A stretch of 64,000 nt of DNA from Rhopalosiphum padi. Lineage: Eukaryota > Arthropoda > Insecta > Hemiptera > Aphididae. The translations under genes and the position numbers were made by a program. The notes below the pieces were generated by a model, which was given only the letters and a program-made list of their open reading frames with translations, was not told the origin of the DNA and ran no database searches. The stretch spans positions 43,127,858 to 43,191,857 of the forward strand of contig NC_083598.1 in assembly GCF_020882245.1 (NCBI RefSeq), written 5' to 3'. This document shows positions 1 through 15,326 of this stretch, in pieces (within the stretch, counting starts at the first letter, position 1; each line of letters opens with the position of its first letter).

Positions 1-409
1 CAACTTTCAGAATATTTATAATACTTATTATATTCCTCTACAACTAATTAAACTAATTAATAGATCGATGGATAATAGTAATAAAATATTATTTAGATAA
101 AATGATAAAAATGAGATAATAAAATATTTATATAGAAAAATATAGTAAATTACTATTTTTCTACACTTATTTGTATTTTTATTGTTTAGGTTATTCAGTT
201 ATTTATTGACATTATAATTTTTCAATTTATTTAGTATAATTTCAATAAAAATGTTTATCAAAATACTGTTAATCAAAATGGCTGAAAATTTAATTCAATA
301 TTGTACAAAAAGTTATATTAATAGTATCTATATTTAAATATTTAGTAGAAAACGCACTTAAATAGTCATAAATATATTTTACACACAATTAAATTAAGAA
401 CATACGTAC

Positions 410-3400
410 GATTAAGAATTTCAACTAAAAAATAAAATTGATAAATTGTTACTTATTTTAATGTGATATAATTTGTATTTGATCTTACCATATCGAGTAT
501 AAAATAAAATAAAAGTATATATATAATATATATACACACACGCATTTAAAATTGTCTGTTAGAAATTTATTTTAAATCAAAAGAAATAATATAGGTTTGC
601 TTAAATTATTGATAATACTTTTCAAATTGCGTTTCATATTTATATGAGTCCTATATGAATGCTTCAAAAATCCAAGGTGAACTTTTGATATTTATAGTTA
701 TACATCGTACCCGTGAAATGAACCAAAAATAAAGGTTAAAAATTCCATAGAAGAACCGTAAATTAAATATGTTTGCAATGTCAATAAACCCGGACCATAC
801 CATGTTAAGTACCTTGTAGAAATCTCTCAACGTTTGGTTTCAAGAACCAAATATAAACTATGTTCTGCATCACAAATTATCTATACTAATTTATACTAAT
901 ATTATAGAGAGGAAAGATTTGATTGTTTGTATTGAATATACTCCGAAACTATTGAACCGATTTAATTTGGTACAAAGATAGTTTAGACACGGAGAAAGGA
1001 CATATGCTACTTTTTAATACTAAAAAGGGTTGTAAGGGGTCGAAATTGGGGATGGTTAATATTATAAAAAAAATTAATTATACATCTTTTTAGGAACCTA
1101 GTAACCACTTAGAAGAAATAACAAACATTATTAAACAATTAAAAAATACATATACGTTTGCCGAGTTAGCTATTACTAATATAATGTAAAAAAATCTCGA
1201 TTTCACCTGAGATAACTTTTTCCCGGGCAACGCCGGTTTTTCAGCTAGTAAATTATAAATAGATCATTTTTTGAACCTTGATTGCTACGTGTGTGGAGTC
1301 TTTTTGATGTTTGAATTTTGTATATAAATATATCAACCGAGTATGTGATAATAATTATATAATCGTACCCAATGTCTTATAAAACAGTTTTATACATATG
1401 GTTCTCAGTAAGTGAAAATTTAAAAGAATGATTATCATTATAAAAGTTATGAGACTCAAATTTTATACATTGAGTTATAACGTTCCATACATTAAATTAA
1501 ATATATTTTTCTATATAAAATGCACTTACTGAAATATTCTGGAATAAAATGATTAACATACTAATTAATAATTAGGATTATACAATATACTCTATAATAC
1601 TATCTCACAATATTATTAGAATATAAATTATCTAACATTGTCTTTATTTAAATTTAGCAATATGTAGTAGTCTACTAACCTAAACTAATATAACCAACCT
1701 ACAGTAGAGAATTTTTGTTTTTTTTACCTCCTCGTTGAACACCAGAAAGGATGTCAGGAAAACAAGATCTTATTCCAAAAACCCTTTACTCTTTACCTTT
1801 AATTAGATAAGTAATGATCAAAACATGATATTAATGGCTCCTTAAAACCTTCGTGTTATAAGACGTTAAGTAAAACTTTTTGATTCACCTTATAAAAGGT
1901 TAATATTATATTATAAAGTAAAAACTTAGGTTTTGAGTCAAGACATAGAAACTCGTAGACTTTACAACCATAATTTCAAGAAAACCGGTCATATTGCATT
2001 TTGTAATTTAAGTACATATTTTATAATCTATTCGAATGAATTCAGGGCTAAAAAATAAATTAAATAAACAACACAGTTCCGCAGTTCCGCACAAAGCATT
2101 TAAAATATTATAAGATTCTTTTGGACACAACAAACTGTTTCATTACATAATTGTAGTTATAAAACATATATTTGGACGCGAAATAGCTTAATGTTAAATA
2201 ACTAATAATCATTGATTTTAAACATCTATACTGTTCTATTAAACAAATGTTTGTATTATTTGCTCATATGATTGATATTTAATATTTATATAATAGGACT
2301 CGTATTCATATATTAAATAAATGTATAAAAGTATGATGCGCAAAATGCCTACAAAATTGGGAAACTTTTATTCAACTAGCAATGAGCATTCGAAATATTT
2401 TACCGTTGTTACTTTAATGTGCAAATGTTAAATTCCAATACTGATAAACTACAAAGTATAGAATAACTTTCTTATAAATGCGAACCATTCGTTTTATCAT
2501 ATAATTATGGCATTCCTAAATAACGTTTTTGATTCGCATAGAATCTTCTGAACGTTAAATACTTAAATAAACTAAAATTACATGAGTAGTATTCCCAATG
2601 TTACGATTAAGTATATGTTACCAGTTATACTTATTGACTGAGAGATTTTTATACAATACCACATTCATCAGTTTTAAATCAAAGCTACAAACTTAATTTT
2701 AATTGTCTATTAGAAAATAATACTCTTTACGTACCTCTCATAACTTTAATAATATGAAAAAAAAATAATAATTTCATTATTATAAAATATACATAGTTAC
2801 CTTTCTACAGGATAAATGATTTAATATTAGTATACAAAATCGAGGTCTATCGTTATTAACAGAATTTACGAAATATCAGAATTTTTAAATGTTCAATAAT
2901 TCTGCAGGAGAACTACTTAAACTTTAAACTTTATAATACCATCTTTTAGAGTAAATAAAAAAATGTCATAAACCACTTGGTTGTTATATTATTTTTTTCA
3001 ATTGGTTAGAAATTGTTTGGTCTTTACAGTTTGGTATTACAACATTTATAATATTGAACCATCACCTACAGTACCTATTACATTTTTACACAATTAATTT
3101 AATATGAAATAACTGTTTTGTAATCTCTAATTTATTTTACGATATAGATAGAACATATTGCTTTTAAATGTTTTGATACTGTAATTTGAAACCAAAATGT
3201 TCTATTTATATTACAATAAAATAATAACTGTATTTACAAAGCATCATATGGTTAACTAATTATATGTCAATTTGAAAAATATAATACTTACTTCCAATTT
3301 TAACTGCAAAAAAAGAATCATTATAATTGCGAGTGATAAAATAATATTAAAAAATAATACGTTTTAAAAAATATGTTTTATTAATTATTGTGATTTCAAA

Positions 3401-6400
3401 ATAGCCAATAGGAGTTCATTTCATAAATTTAGTGACTTATAGGTTTTGATTGAACCATTCAATTTAATTTCTAGATAATGGATACATTTTTAATTTAAAC
3501 TGGCATCGTCCAGTTGGTTTTACAAATTTATTAACATGAATGACTTTACCCAGCCTAAAAAAATAATTATCAGTTTTCGTGCTACTGTCTGACAATTCCT
3601 TTGGCCATACTTAGCTTTGAGGACAAATTTCGTCCACCTTGCTAGCTGACGTTTCCCGATAGAACGTATGAGCATTTACATTGGAGTAATATTCCTTCTA
3701 CTAATATTATTATATATAATTTGGGGACCGTCACCCTCCTCCCCCAAAATTACTGGTTGTTTTTAGGAAATACGCGGTATTGGATCACAATTGGTCGTAT
3801 GACTGATTATTTTTTTTGAGACAGAATTTAGAGCTACTTTTATCGGTTATCAGAGTTGAATAATAAAAAAAAAACTGATGGATTGGTCTACTGTATTGTA
3901 GATTTGAGAATGTTAGGATTTTTACTATTCCTAAAAACAAAAACACTTTTTTTTTAAATTCTCTTTTAAAAATCAAAAATTGTTGGCCATATTTCCCTCA
4001 ATATACCATTATTATATATATTATACAAAATAAAAAAATAACACGTACCAAGATCACCTGTGGACAATCATTTTTTAATTAATTTTTAAATACGTACATA
4101 TCATAATATACTATATTTAATATTATACTATATGATTCTTTTATCGAATAACACTCATTATTTCAAAATGATTTAAGGACTTTGTAGAAAATATTATTTT
4201 TACATAATATCCAGTTGAATTAAAACAACATGTCTAAAAATTATAATTTTTAACTTTCAACTTTTTTGAATGACGTTACATATTTTTAATTTCAATGATT
4301 AATTTGCAATAATGCAAAATATTATCAGGAGTATTCATACATTAATATATAAATATATATTTGTTTAAGAAATAGATAAAAGAAACTAGATTCGATTGAT
4401 ATTTCTTTTTTAAAACAAGGATTTCAAATTTCAAAAATTTTAATGTATATTTTAGGTTTTTTCTACATACTCATATTTTAAAGATTTTATTGTTTTAATG
4501 CATAATTTATCATTTTTTAATTTAATGTTAAATATTTCGAAAAATATTTAGCTTCAGAATGTAAAAAAGTAATATACTATAATGTAATGATAAAAAATAT
4601 AATTTGTTTACAAAAATATGATGTTTTCTTTTATTGGAAATAATTTTAAAAAAATGTTTTCAATAACAAAATTTCATACAAATAAAATTAGAAAATAATA
4701 ATAATATTTACTTACTAATTTGTTCATTCGCTAAAAAATAGCAATTACTATTGTTAATAATGGATGCAGTCTTGTAAAATATTTGAATACTATTGTATTT
4801 AAATACGTGTAGAAGTATTTTTATGGTATTTAAAATACAATTTTCGTGAGTATTTTTTTTAAATAATCTGACTTTCTGAGTACTTTTTAAAAGTATTTTA
4901 AATTATATTTAAATACCATATTTAAATTTAAAAAAATCAACATCTTATTTTATAAAAGAATTTTATAAGATTGAAATTTTTTTAAGAATAATGCCAATCT
5001 AATAATTTTATCAACATTACTTGCAACACCTATATTTAAATGAAAAAAGTATACATTAATTTACCTCTAAATAGACTGACATTTCATAGTATATTATATG
5101 AAATTGTTAAAATTTATGGTATGTACTGTTATAAAATAGGTACCTATACTGATATAACGATATTCAATATACATTTATATCATAAAGTATAAAATTTAAA
5201 ATAAATACTTGTTTTTCATATTGTTGTGTTTAAAATAGATTTTATATAATGTAAAAAATACTTCAATTTAAAAGTCTGTGCTAATTTCTAGTAGAAAATT
5301 GAATCAAGTCGGTAAATTATTAGGGATGAAGAGTAATTAATATCCGACAGTTCTCTTAGGGAATGGAAAAAACTTATGAAAAGACAAGGATTTTTAAACT
5401 AAACAAGTTTTTGATAAAATTGATTTTATTATTTTATTGTAATTAATAACGAATAATCATTCTTTATACGTTTTACTAAATGTTAATGCATGTTATCATT
5501 TTCTAAATATATAAGATATTTTCAAGCTATTTTTAAACAAATAAACTGTTAAGTTTTGATTTAAGTAAATAATGTCTCTAAATATTTACGGCATTAAAAA
5601 AATTTACTAACAGTCAACAATTTGAAAATGTATTAAAGTTCCCTTTTAAATTGTTTATACTGCGATTAAAAAACAAACTTGAGCATAAATCTAAAATTAT
5701 TTTTGATGAATGTAATAACCCATTAGTTTTTATTGTAGTTTAGAACCAAATAGTTCTATTTAAATCAAATAATTTCATGATTGATTACAACAAAATATTT
5801 ATTGCCGAGAACTGGTACTGGGTAAATATTCCCATTTTGGGCTGCTGTTTTGTTAATTTTGATCACAGATATTACCAGCTATATTCAATGTTATACCAAA
5901 AACATATAACCATATAGAAGCATACATTAACCATTCCGAAAAAAAATTGAATAAAACCACATTAAACAAAATTCTCGCCTCAAAATCAATAATTGTAGCC
6001 ATATGTTTTACGCGAAATACCTTAATTATATACAAAATAAAGAAATAATACGTACTGTTTTCAAAGGCTGTAAACAATAATTTTTTTATTCATTTTGAAA
6101 TATGTAAAAATTTTTTTTGTAAGAGTTAAATAACAGATATTTACATATTTAAACCGAAAAAAATTAAAAACTAGTTATAGTCTGGCGGCCTGCGTAGAAA
6201 TGATTTTTAGATATTTACTTTGTGTTGTTAGCTTTAATATTATTATAAATTTACCTATTATTAAACTTTAAGGCAAGAATATTAAATCATCTTTCGTCGT
6301 TTTTTTACAAACAATTTTTCATTAGATACAATTGTATGTAGTATCTTGATATAATGATATATAATTTTAATCATAATATCAATACTAAATCATTAATATT

Positions 6401-9400
6401 GAAAATGTCGTATATTTTTGGCGATGATCCACCAACTTTCACAAAAAGAAATAATACTAATTTATTCAGAAGGTGATTAAGGTCGATGTTGACGAAGGGT
6501 GCACAAAAGCAGAGCTTTCAAATATTACAATCAGTTACATCATACAAGCGATAACGATTGAATAATAATATATTATACGACGTTTTATGATTTATATAAA
6601 AATTGTGAAGAAAAGGACAACAACGACGCCGTAGTGTCTCAGACCATAGAGTAATTAATTTGTGTCCTAAAAGCACAATTTAACTGTTCATGATATTTTA
6701 TAAGTTATCAGCGATACCGGTCCAACGCAAAGTTAGCATTATTGACACTTTGCCAGAAGCAATGATGTGAGACATTAAAAATAAAACGATATCGCAATAA
6801 CAATGATGACAATTATAAGGGTACTAAACAGTTAAATTTAAAAATGAATTAATTGGTTCGGTGTAAAAAAATCGTTTTTACGAGTTTTTGGTTCATAGCA
6901 CATTATACATTTTGTTAATGCGAATTTGAAATTTCATACAAATAAAATTAAAATAATAATAACATCTACGTACCACTTATCACATCTAAAAAAATGTAAT
7001 TAATAACGTTACCAATTAGTTATGCCTAATTAATAACTATTGAAATGTATTAAAATTTATGAATAATCAGAATTTCAAAATATTCGGAAATTCCTTAAGA
7101 GAGTTACATAAACCTCAAACTATAATATCTTCTTATAGTTTTTAAAGTGAAAAAAAATTATGTCAGTTTGAAATAAAAAAGTTCTACTGTATAACCATTT
7201 GGTTGTTTAATTATTTTTTTTTTGTTTGATTAGAACTTTTTTAATTGCGTGGAAGTAAAATTTGGTGATACAATAATTAATAATATTGTATTTTGAAATT
7301 AGAATTACATTTTTTACTCAATCAAAATAAGATATTTTAACTTTTCGGAAATCTCTCATTTATTTTACCATGTAAAAATATCAATAAATATCAATTTAAA
7401 AATTATAATAATTACATACTTATATCTAAAAAAGAAAAAAAAATATTCTAATTGTTGGTGATAAAGTAATATAAAAAATAAAAATAAAACTTATAATGTA
7501 TTATGAATTATCGTGATTTAAAAAAGCCAGTAGGACATAATTTTTAAAATTTAATTTCTAAATAATGGATATATTTAAAATAAACTGGGATCAACCAGTT
7601 GTTATTAAACCTATATTATGAAGAATGATAATGAAGTACAAACTATTAGAGTCCATTTGCATTTTAATAAACTAATAATAGGTATTGCACATTTGCATTT
7701 TCGAATTAGTAATATATTATTTTACTGAATAAATATAAGATATTACTTTTTGGTAATCTCTAATTTATTTTAACATATAGATTATAGTTTATAGGTAGAA
7801 CCTATTTGTTTAAAAATTGTATTTAAGACCCAATCAGTTTTTGGTTCCAAAAAAAATGTATTAATACATAATTCATAAGAATTCTCCACTCAGGATCTAA
7901 AATTCTAGGCCATGTTTCACACGAAATATCATAATTATAATATATACAAAATAAATAAATAAATAATACGTACCAATCCCATCTGCGGACAATAATTGTT
8001 AAGTTACTTTTTAAAGTGTACACTTTATATACTGTATAATAATATAAACTTTATATATATTTATATACACAATAGTCCTAGGGCTGCTCGAACAGTCGAG
8101 CTGGAACCAGTTTCCACAGAGATTGTCTCTTTTGTTTCACATTGGACAAATTATTCTAGATTCTAGATAATAAATATAGAGAAATGTAGAAGAAATTTAG
8201 ATAGACTGTCATTTATTTTGCATAAAATCTACGAAATTTTAAATTTTACAACCTTTTTTAAAATTAAAAAGTTTTTCTGCGTATGACTTATATAAATACG
8301 TCCTAACTATCCAAACAACGCTATGATATACACCAGGAGAAACAAAAATTCAGTAAAGTAAATAAATAAACATTTAAAATATTTACCAATTCTTCCTATA
8401 AAAAATATGTATATAATAATATCATATTATTAATATATATAAATAATATTCATCATGAAGACCTGAATGTTATGTTTGCCTATTGATAATATTGTCTTTA
8501 TTATTATGTGCATTCAAGAGTATTATTAAAAAATTCTATCTTTTTGTTTTGCGTATTTCAAGTTTTACGGGTGTATCTATGCATATTATTCAATTTTTCA
8601 ATAAATAAATTTAAACAAAATGTTTGGGGACTTTTTAAATATTTAAAGAACTTATAGGTATTCTTCTTGAGTAATGTGCTCTCTAATATTTCTGAACTCC
8701 AATGTCTAATTAATAATTATGTAAAATTAACATTGTTGCTATTTTTGCTAATCGCCAGGATTGGGCATATAATTGTTACATATAACTAAGTAATTTAACT
8801 CGGTTATTTTTGTAATTTTTAACTATTGTATCTAGTTACACATCTTCCTGTAAGTTTATATTAAAATTTAGGTTACAATTAAAATTTGTATTGTATATAA
8901 TATTTATATTTAATATTTATCACTGTATGATTATCATATTAGAAAATTTAAATTAAAAAAACATTTTGGTACTGTAATCACAGGTATATAAACATATTAG
9001 TAGGTATATGTTTATATATCTTTAGCCGTAATTGACTGTATTTAATATTTATAACACAGAACAAGATGTTTATAACGACAATTGTTTAATGATAAAAATA
9101 AATCATTTCCAATTTTAAATAATTATGCCACAGTAAAAAACTATTTGTATAATTTAATACAAATCTCTATTCTTCTACTCCAGTTGAAAGGTAATTTTCA
9201 TTTATTGGATTCATTCATGTTCTACTACTGGCTACTACTATAATAAATTTATCTGACCAAAATTTTGAAAAAATTAGTTTTTTTTAAAGAAAATTAATCT
9301 TATTAATTTTAGTAAAACATAATTAATACAATTATTTTATTTAAATTTAATTTCATGCTTTCAAACTGTATTACCTATCATTATATTATATAAATATCAT

Positions 9401-12400
9401 TGAATTAGTCAATAATTTAATTACTATAAATATTACTTTTTTATATTATTTTTACTATACCTATGTTGCATGCACTTATTTCATAAAAAGCCTAACTACT
9501 AATTTTATAACTGTTACGTTAGACAATTTACAAATGTTTAAAGACTGTTATATAAACATGTTTTTTTATTGTGATTTATTATATAAGTAGGTTGTCTATG
9601 CTTGATACATTAAACTTTTAAAATGTGTTAATTTTATTATAATATATGAATAAATAAAACATATTTTATTTATCAATGTAACTTGTATTCAGTAACACAA
9701 CATAAAAGTATCTATTATCTTGTAATTGGTTACACAGTTTTAGAGTAACTTGTAAATTGAACCAGGTACAATAAATAAAGTAACCCCAACCCTGCTAATC
9801 GCTAATATATGAAATAATTAACGTCACAAAACAAATTTTTAACCTCGAACAGAATAAAATAAAACTAAACAAAAATTTACATACTCAGTGTTGCTGGAAA
9901 AAGAACAATTAATGGATGAATAAAATTAATTTAAATGATTTGATATAGTATTATGGTGGGAAAATTATAATGGCACAAGCACAGCATATTCGTTGATTTT
10001 TTATTTATTTAATGGTGATATCTAACAAAAATTTATAAAATAAATTATGAGAAACATATCACCACATAAAAATAATACGCAATAAAAATAAAAACCAATA
10101 AATTACGTACTCAATATGTCAGCTAAAACACGATCGGTATAAATAATTTATTTTCATAGTTAATAATTCAATATAATTAATTAAGATAAACCTTATAAAT
10201 AAGTATAACAATGCTATTGAAATTTAACTTACTGTATTTTTCTACAAAAATTAGTTAAAATATTATTTTGTTAATAACATCATATCAGAGGTAGGTAACT
10301 GACGGAAATTGAGTAACTCACAGACAAATAATTTGGATTTATGAAACGTAAGTCATTGCATTTGATGGTGAATGAGCCAGAATGTCGATTATAAAAATTG
10401 CAAGATATGGTTCCATAGTGAAACTTTTACTATCTACATTTTCCATTATCACTTTCACAGGTTAAGGACTTTCGTTTTCAAATGGCATGAATGCATGATT
10501 ACAAATGTGTGAGCGTGTGTGTTTTAATATAGTATAAGTATTGATGCATAAATCGCCATTGTATCGTTACAGTATCGTCATATAAAAATATAATACATTT
10601 ATTTTAATATGAAGTATAATCGTCGTATTTCGTAACTTATCACAGCGTATTAATTTGTTTGGTATTATGTACAAATACTACAAATCATTTTCTGCACTAC
10701 CTTTAACGGTACATCTGATGATTTCTTTTGTCATTGTTCAATTATTAAACTCTTGTTGACCATGTGTGTTTAATACTTTTATAATTTTTTTAAATTTATT
10801 AACAAGAGTCAAGGACACTCACAAATTATTTTTTATTTCGTAGTAAATATAAAATTTAAATATTCACTTTTTATAATAATGATATCCACTAAATTTATAA
10901 CTATATATATTGAAACATAGTTTTCCTCCTTGTGTTTCACAAATATTAGAAGTCTCCAAATTCATATTAAACAGTTTACTGAACAAACGTTATACTGACA
11001 TAGTGACATCCGTCGACAATGTGTGTAGGTACGCGCAACATACCATGGTCACCACTCACCATAGTACTGAATCATACTAGCCGGGAACAATAACACAATT
11101 ATAAGTTATAATATAAGAACAGCTTTTAGAGCTTTCAAGCTTGGATAGTTAATGCAAAATATAGAAGAAGTTAACCCTTCTGGCTCAACAATGATAATTA
11201 AATATTTAAGAAAAGAATTGACTAAACAGAATAAATGTATAATAGTATAATAATAAATTAAATAATAATATAAAAAAAACTCACTGCTGCTATAGTCTTC
11301 AGGTCTACAGGAAACACCCGCTAGAAATTCAATGAAATTCACACACAATACATATACAATTACAATGAAATAAATCAATAATAAGACAAGACAAATTGTG
11401 ACGCCGAATAAATATAATAATAATATGATATGACGTTGCGATTCGCGCACACGGCACACATATCTAAAATAGAAATAATCAGTAAAATATGGCAATTAGC
11501 ACCCACGTAATATAATATAAAAAATAAAAATACGACGATTCTTTTATGTATTAACAACAATTCTGTTTTCAGGTTAACAACGGATTACGTTATTCAAGTA
11601 TAGAGAAATCTAGACAGATTCTAATTTATTTTGCATAAAATCTATGAAAGTTAAGCTATACTAAGTAGAATTCATTAATTTATCGTTTTACGTATTAAAT
11701 AAACAATCTTTTCTTAATTTGAAAAACGTATGAGTTATATATAAATATACTCTAACTATCCAAACAACGCTACAATATAGGAACACCAGGTGAAACAACA
11801 ATTATGTAAACTTCAATAAATCAAAATATAGATATATTAAATAGGTATTTACCTTGGACATCTATAAAAACAAAAATATAAATTTTATAATTAATAAAAC
11901 GATTTTAGTATAACTGTTATTTTTTACAAGTGATTTTATTTTGTTTTTAAAACTAAGCCGATATTCCGATTTTCTATTTTTTTTTATCTCCTGCAGTTAT
12001 AAATGTTTTATACCTACTCAACGGTAGAAATCATTATTTGCGTCTAAACGGGATACAGTTTTCATATAATATCTATATTATAAATATATGATTACCAAAT
12101 GATCAAAATCACGAATCACAACATACAAACACACTAATTATATAAAACTACTAGCTGTCTCGCACGGCATTGGCCGCGTAGAGAACGTCTACCTCCAAAG
12201 GCGCCCCTTTGTAGTAAAATTTCGTACGGGATACTGCTAAACACAATGGAAAATGGGGGGGGGTAGCCAAAATCACGAAATTCTAATTCCAAATGTGACG
12301 GATAAGAAATAACACTTTGTAATTATTTCAGTTAAATGTTTCAAGGTCTTCAATAGAAACTTCACTACACTTACACTTCACTGAATAATACTTAATACGT

Positions 12401-15265
12401 CGTACCGAACTTCCTCTTTTATACCTTTGAAGATTGAAATTTCTATAACGAAGCTTTAGGGACCATTTTATACGACGTCACTCCCTATACTTGAACACTG
12501 TGGATCTTTCTAGAAAATTCTATAACTTTCTTTTTCACAATTAATGCAATGCAAAAATATAGTGGGCCTTAATTGAGATAAAAAACTATCCTATTTAATT
12601 ATTAGGATTACAAATTACACACAAAATAAAAAATGTCATCAAGATCCGTCCAGTAGTATCAGAGATCATCCCACACAAACACTGTGACACGAGATTTTTA
12701 TATATAAGATAATATTGAGTGGGTCGGGTGACAACCTAAAATTCAATAAATATAAACTTGTCGATTATACAATGTATCAGAAAAAAACAAATACTTACCA
12801 AAAAATTCGTCTATAAAATAAAATAGTCGTATATTATTATTTATTTTAAGGTAAAAAATTCTTGACAAAAGTGAAAATAAATTACCTAGTTCATAAAAGT
12901 ATAAAATTATAAAATTTTATTTATTTTTGTCGAAATCAAAAATATGGACTCAAACAGAAAAATTGGCCATATTATGTTAGAACCGAATACGAACCAAGTA
13001 TTCTTAAAAAAATTTTATACAGGTATTATAAGGATCACTATATGGGATCTTGTAATGAATTTTCAAAAATGTTGATTTATTGAATATTTCTTTATCAAAA
13101 TGTATAAAAAAAAATGCTAAAAACAATTACAAATTTAGCTTGTCTATAAATAGACCAAAAAGTCTTTTAAAAAATTTGTTAATTTTATCATATAATAAAA
13201 ATAATATTATAGTATAATCATTTTGAGAAAATTTTAAGTATCTAAAAGTATTCGTTTTTAAGTTATACCAAAAATATCAAAAGTTTTTGGAAAGAAGTAT
13301 TAACTAAATCCAATTTGCTATCTAAAACCATATATAATTTTGATAATTAAAGAATTCTATCAACTACTTATCGTGTATACATACAAAAAAACATACATAA
13401 TTGTAAAATAACAATAATACAACTAGTAATAATAAATAAGCATAAAATCTCAGTAAATTTTAAATTTATACAATATCATTCTTTTTTAAAGTCGATTTAT
13501 GTAACCCAATCATGCAAAATCTACTTTATTAATTAATAAAACTTAATTTAAAAAAAAAATCGCTGTAAATACGTACTTATATTTTCTAAAAAATAAATAT
13601 ATAAAATTTATATGTAAAAACTTATTTTTTTGTGATTACTATTGATACAAGAAAGGGGAAGGGGGGTTAGGGGTTCAAATTTTTATCAAAATAACATGTA
13701 ATAAAATAATGTATTTTTAATTCATGTACCTATTATAAAAATGTACACCTGACCTACTGGGATATGCTACTAAGATACATTCGTGATGGTATTATAGAGT
13801 ATTTAGAGTGTTTAGGCTCGTTTAATGTAATTAGTATCAGACTGCCTCAAAAATATCTACATTGCACTTTAGTTTTAAAGGCCCTCATTTTAAACACTAA
13901 AATGTTTAATTATGTAGTGAATGCTCAAGGTCGAGGCTTACCGTGCAATCACACATATCTACACCATAGGCCATGTATCATATTATATCCCTGAATGTAG
14001 TCCCACGTTAAGTAAATTTTGTAAAATAGTTGAAAGGATTTGTGAAAGTTCACCCTCGCAACGAAAAGGTTAGGTCCCGTAGAATGTGTGGTCAGTGTTA
14101 TTTATGTCAAAGTGAGGAGTGAAATTGCTTTCTAGCTTAGACATATATAATGTTAGAAAATGTATTTTGTTATTTCAAAATACTTACTTGAAAAATTCAC
14201 GTTAGCATAATCGTTGACACTATGGCCTGTAAATTTATTATATTAATGTAAAACAAAACATCAGTCGATGTTCTCTTAGAACAGAACTGTTCCCTAATAT
14301 TATTTTAAAGCAGCAACTTATAAACTTAGTACATGTAGATATGAACCTTTGGACAGAGGTACTAGAATTTTATATTTACAACTTTTAATAATAATAAACT
14401 ACCGTACGGAACATATATAATTTTTACTTATATAAAATTGCTGAGGATAAAATACTGTAGCCGTTTGAAGAATAGCAATTAATATTACATTATTTATTGG
14501 TTTTTTTAACTTGTTAGTTGTTACATTAGTGTGTCAAATTTCGTATGGGTTGTTAGTGCAAGGTTTCATAAAATAATTTTTTATTTCAATGTTTTGTAAA
14601 AAGACTTTCTTAAGATGACTTTTATAGAAATAGTAATAATAGTATAACTTGTCGTCATACAAAACATATATATTATTGTAGGTTTAAAGTATCTAGAAAA
14701 CATAATGTTGGCATGTTGCTCTTTTAACAAAAAAACAAATGTTAGTCAAAACAGTCTGATACGTGCGTGTTAAGTAGTAAATGTCTAAAATTAATAAATA
14801 ATAAGGTACCTATATATGCTATACACTTAATATGCATCTTTACAAGTGATATTTTATTTATATCCGGGAATAAACAAATACAAAAATGAAGCCTAGTATT
14901 AAGTATTTATGATTAATACAAGATGAACGAAAAATGACATATTACATAACAAATGAACCTAACCTTTGACGCGAAGACTCGAAGCTGGTCTCTTGACAGA
15001 AACTAGACCGAAATCGGTGGTAAGAAAAACTGAACCACACTATATAGGAGAAGAGACTGACAACATAAAATGTTCCCATTTACGTTGATCGTAGTTAAGC
15101 GGACTGTCCGTTCAGAACCTGGATGAATCGCTTTGATATGTTTTATGTGCCACAAAAAGGATGTGGGGTGGGGGAATTTGAGTCCTCAAAATCAGGAGCT
15201 TCGTATATTGTATATAAGATACATCTCGTTGCGTAACATCATTAGCCATAGTTAATGTCAAAAGT

Positions 15266-15326
<61 letters not shown>

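Noticed and set aside
2799..2803. Candidate 4-nt exon (AAAG before GTAACT)
   Set aside because: Good acceptor and donor, but the length is not a multiple of 3 and would break the phase-1 chain.
11040..11095. Donor-like GTGAGTGG and GTATGTTG near the end of intron 8
   Set aside because: No upstream acceptor gives an exon that is both divisible by 3 and open in phase 1.
11106..11495. 129-codon minus-strand frame, also at 46371-46760
   Set aside because: It reads through exon 8 and its introns. The hydrophobic run is intronic poly-T/A; only the 36-nt exon in the middle is supported.
11500..11560. Frame with DMCAVCANRN after a TTTCTATTTTAG acceptor
   Set aside because: The Cys-rich start is attractive, but I could not find a convincing donor that keeps phase 1.
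13764..13994. 76-codon plus-strand frame, also at 49460-49690
   Set aside because: Unchanged between copies only because the copies are recent. It lies in an intron of the minus-strand gene and shows no recognised domain.
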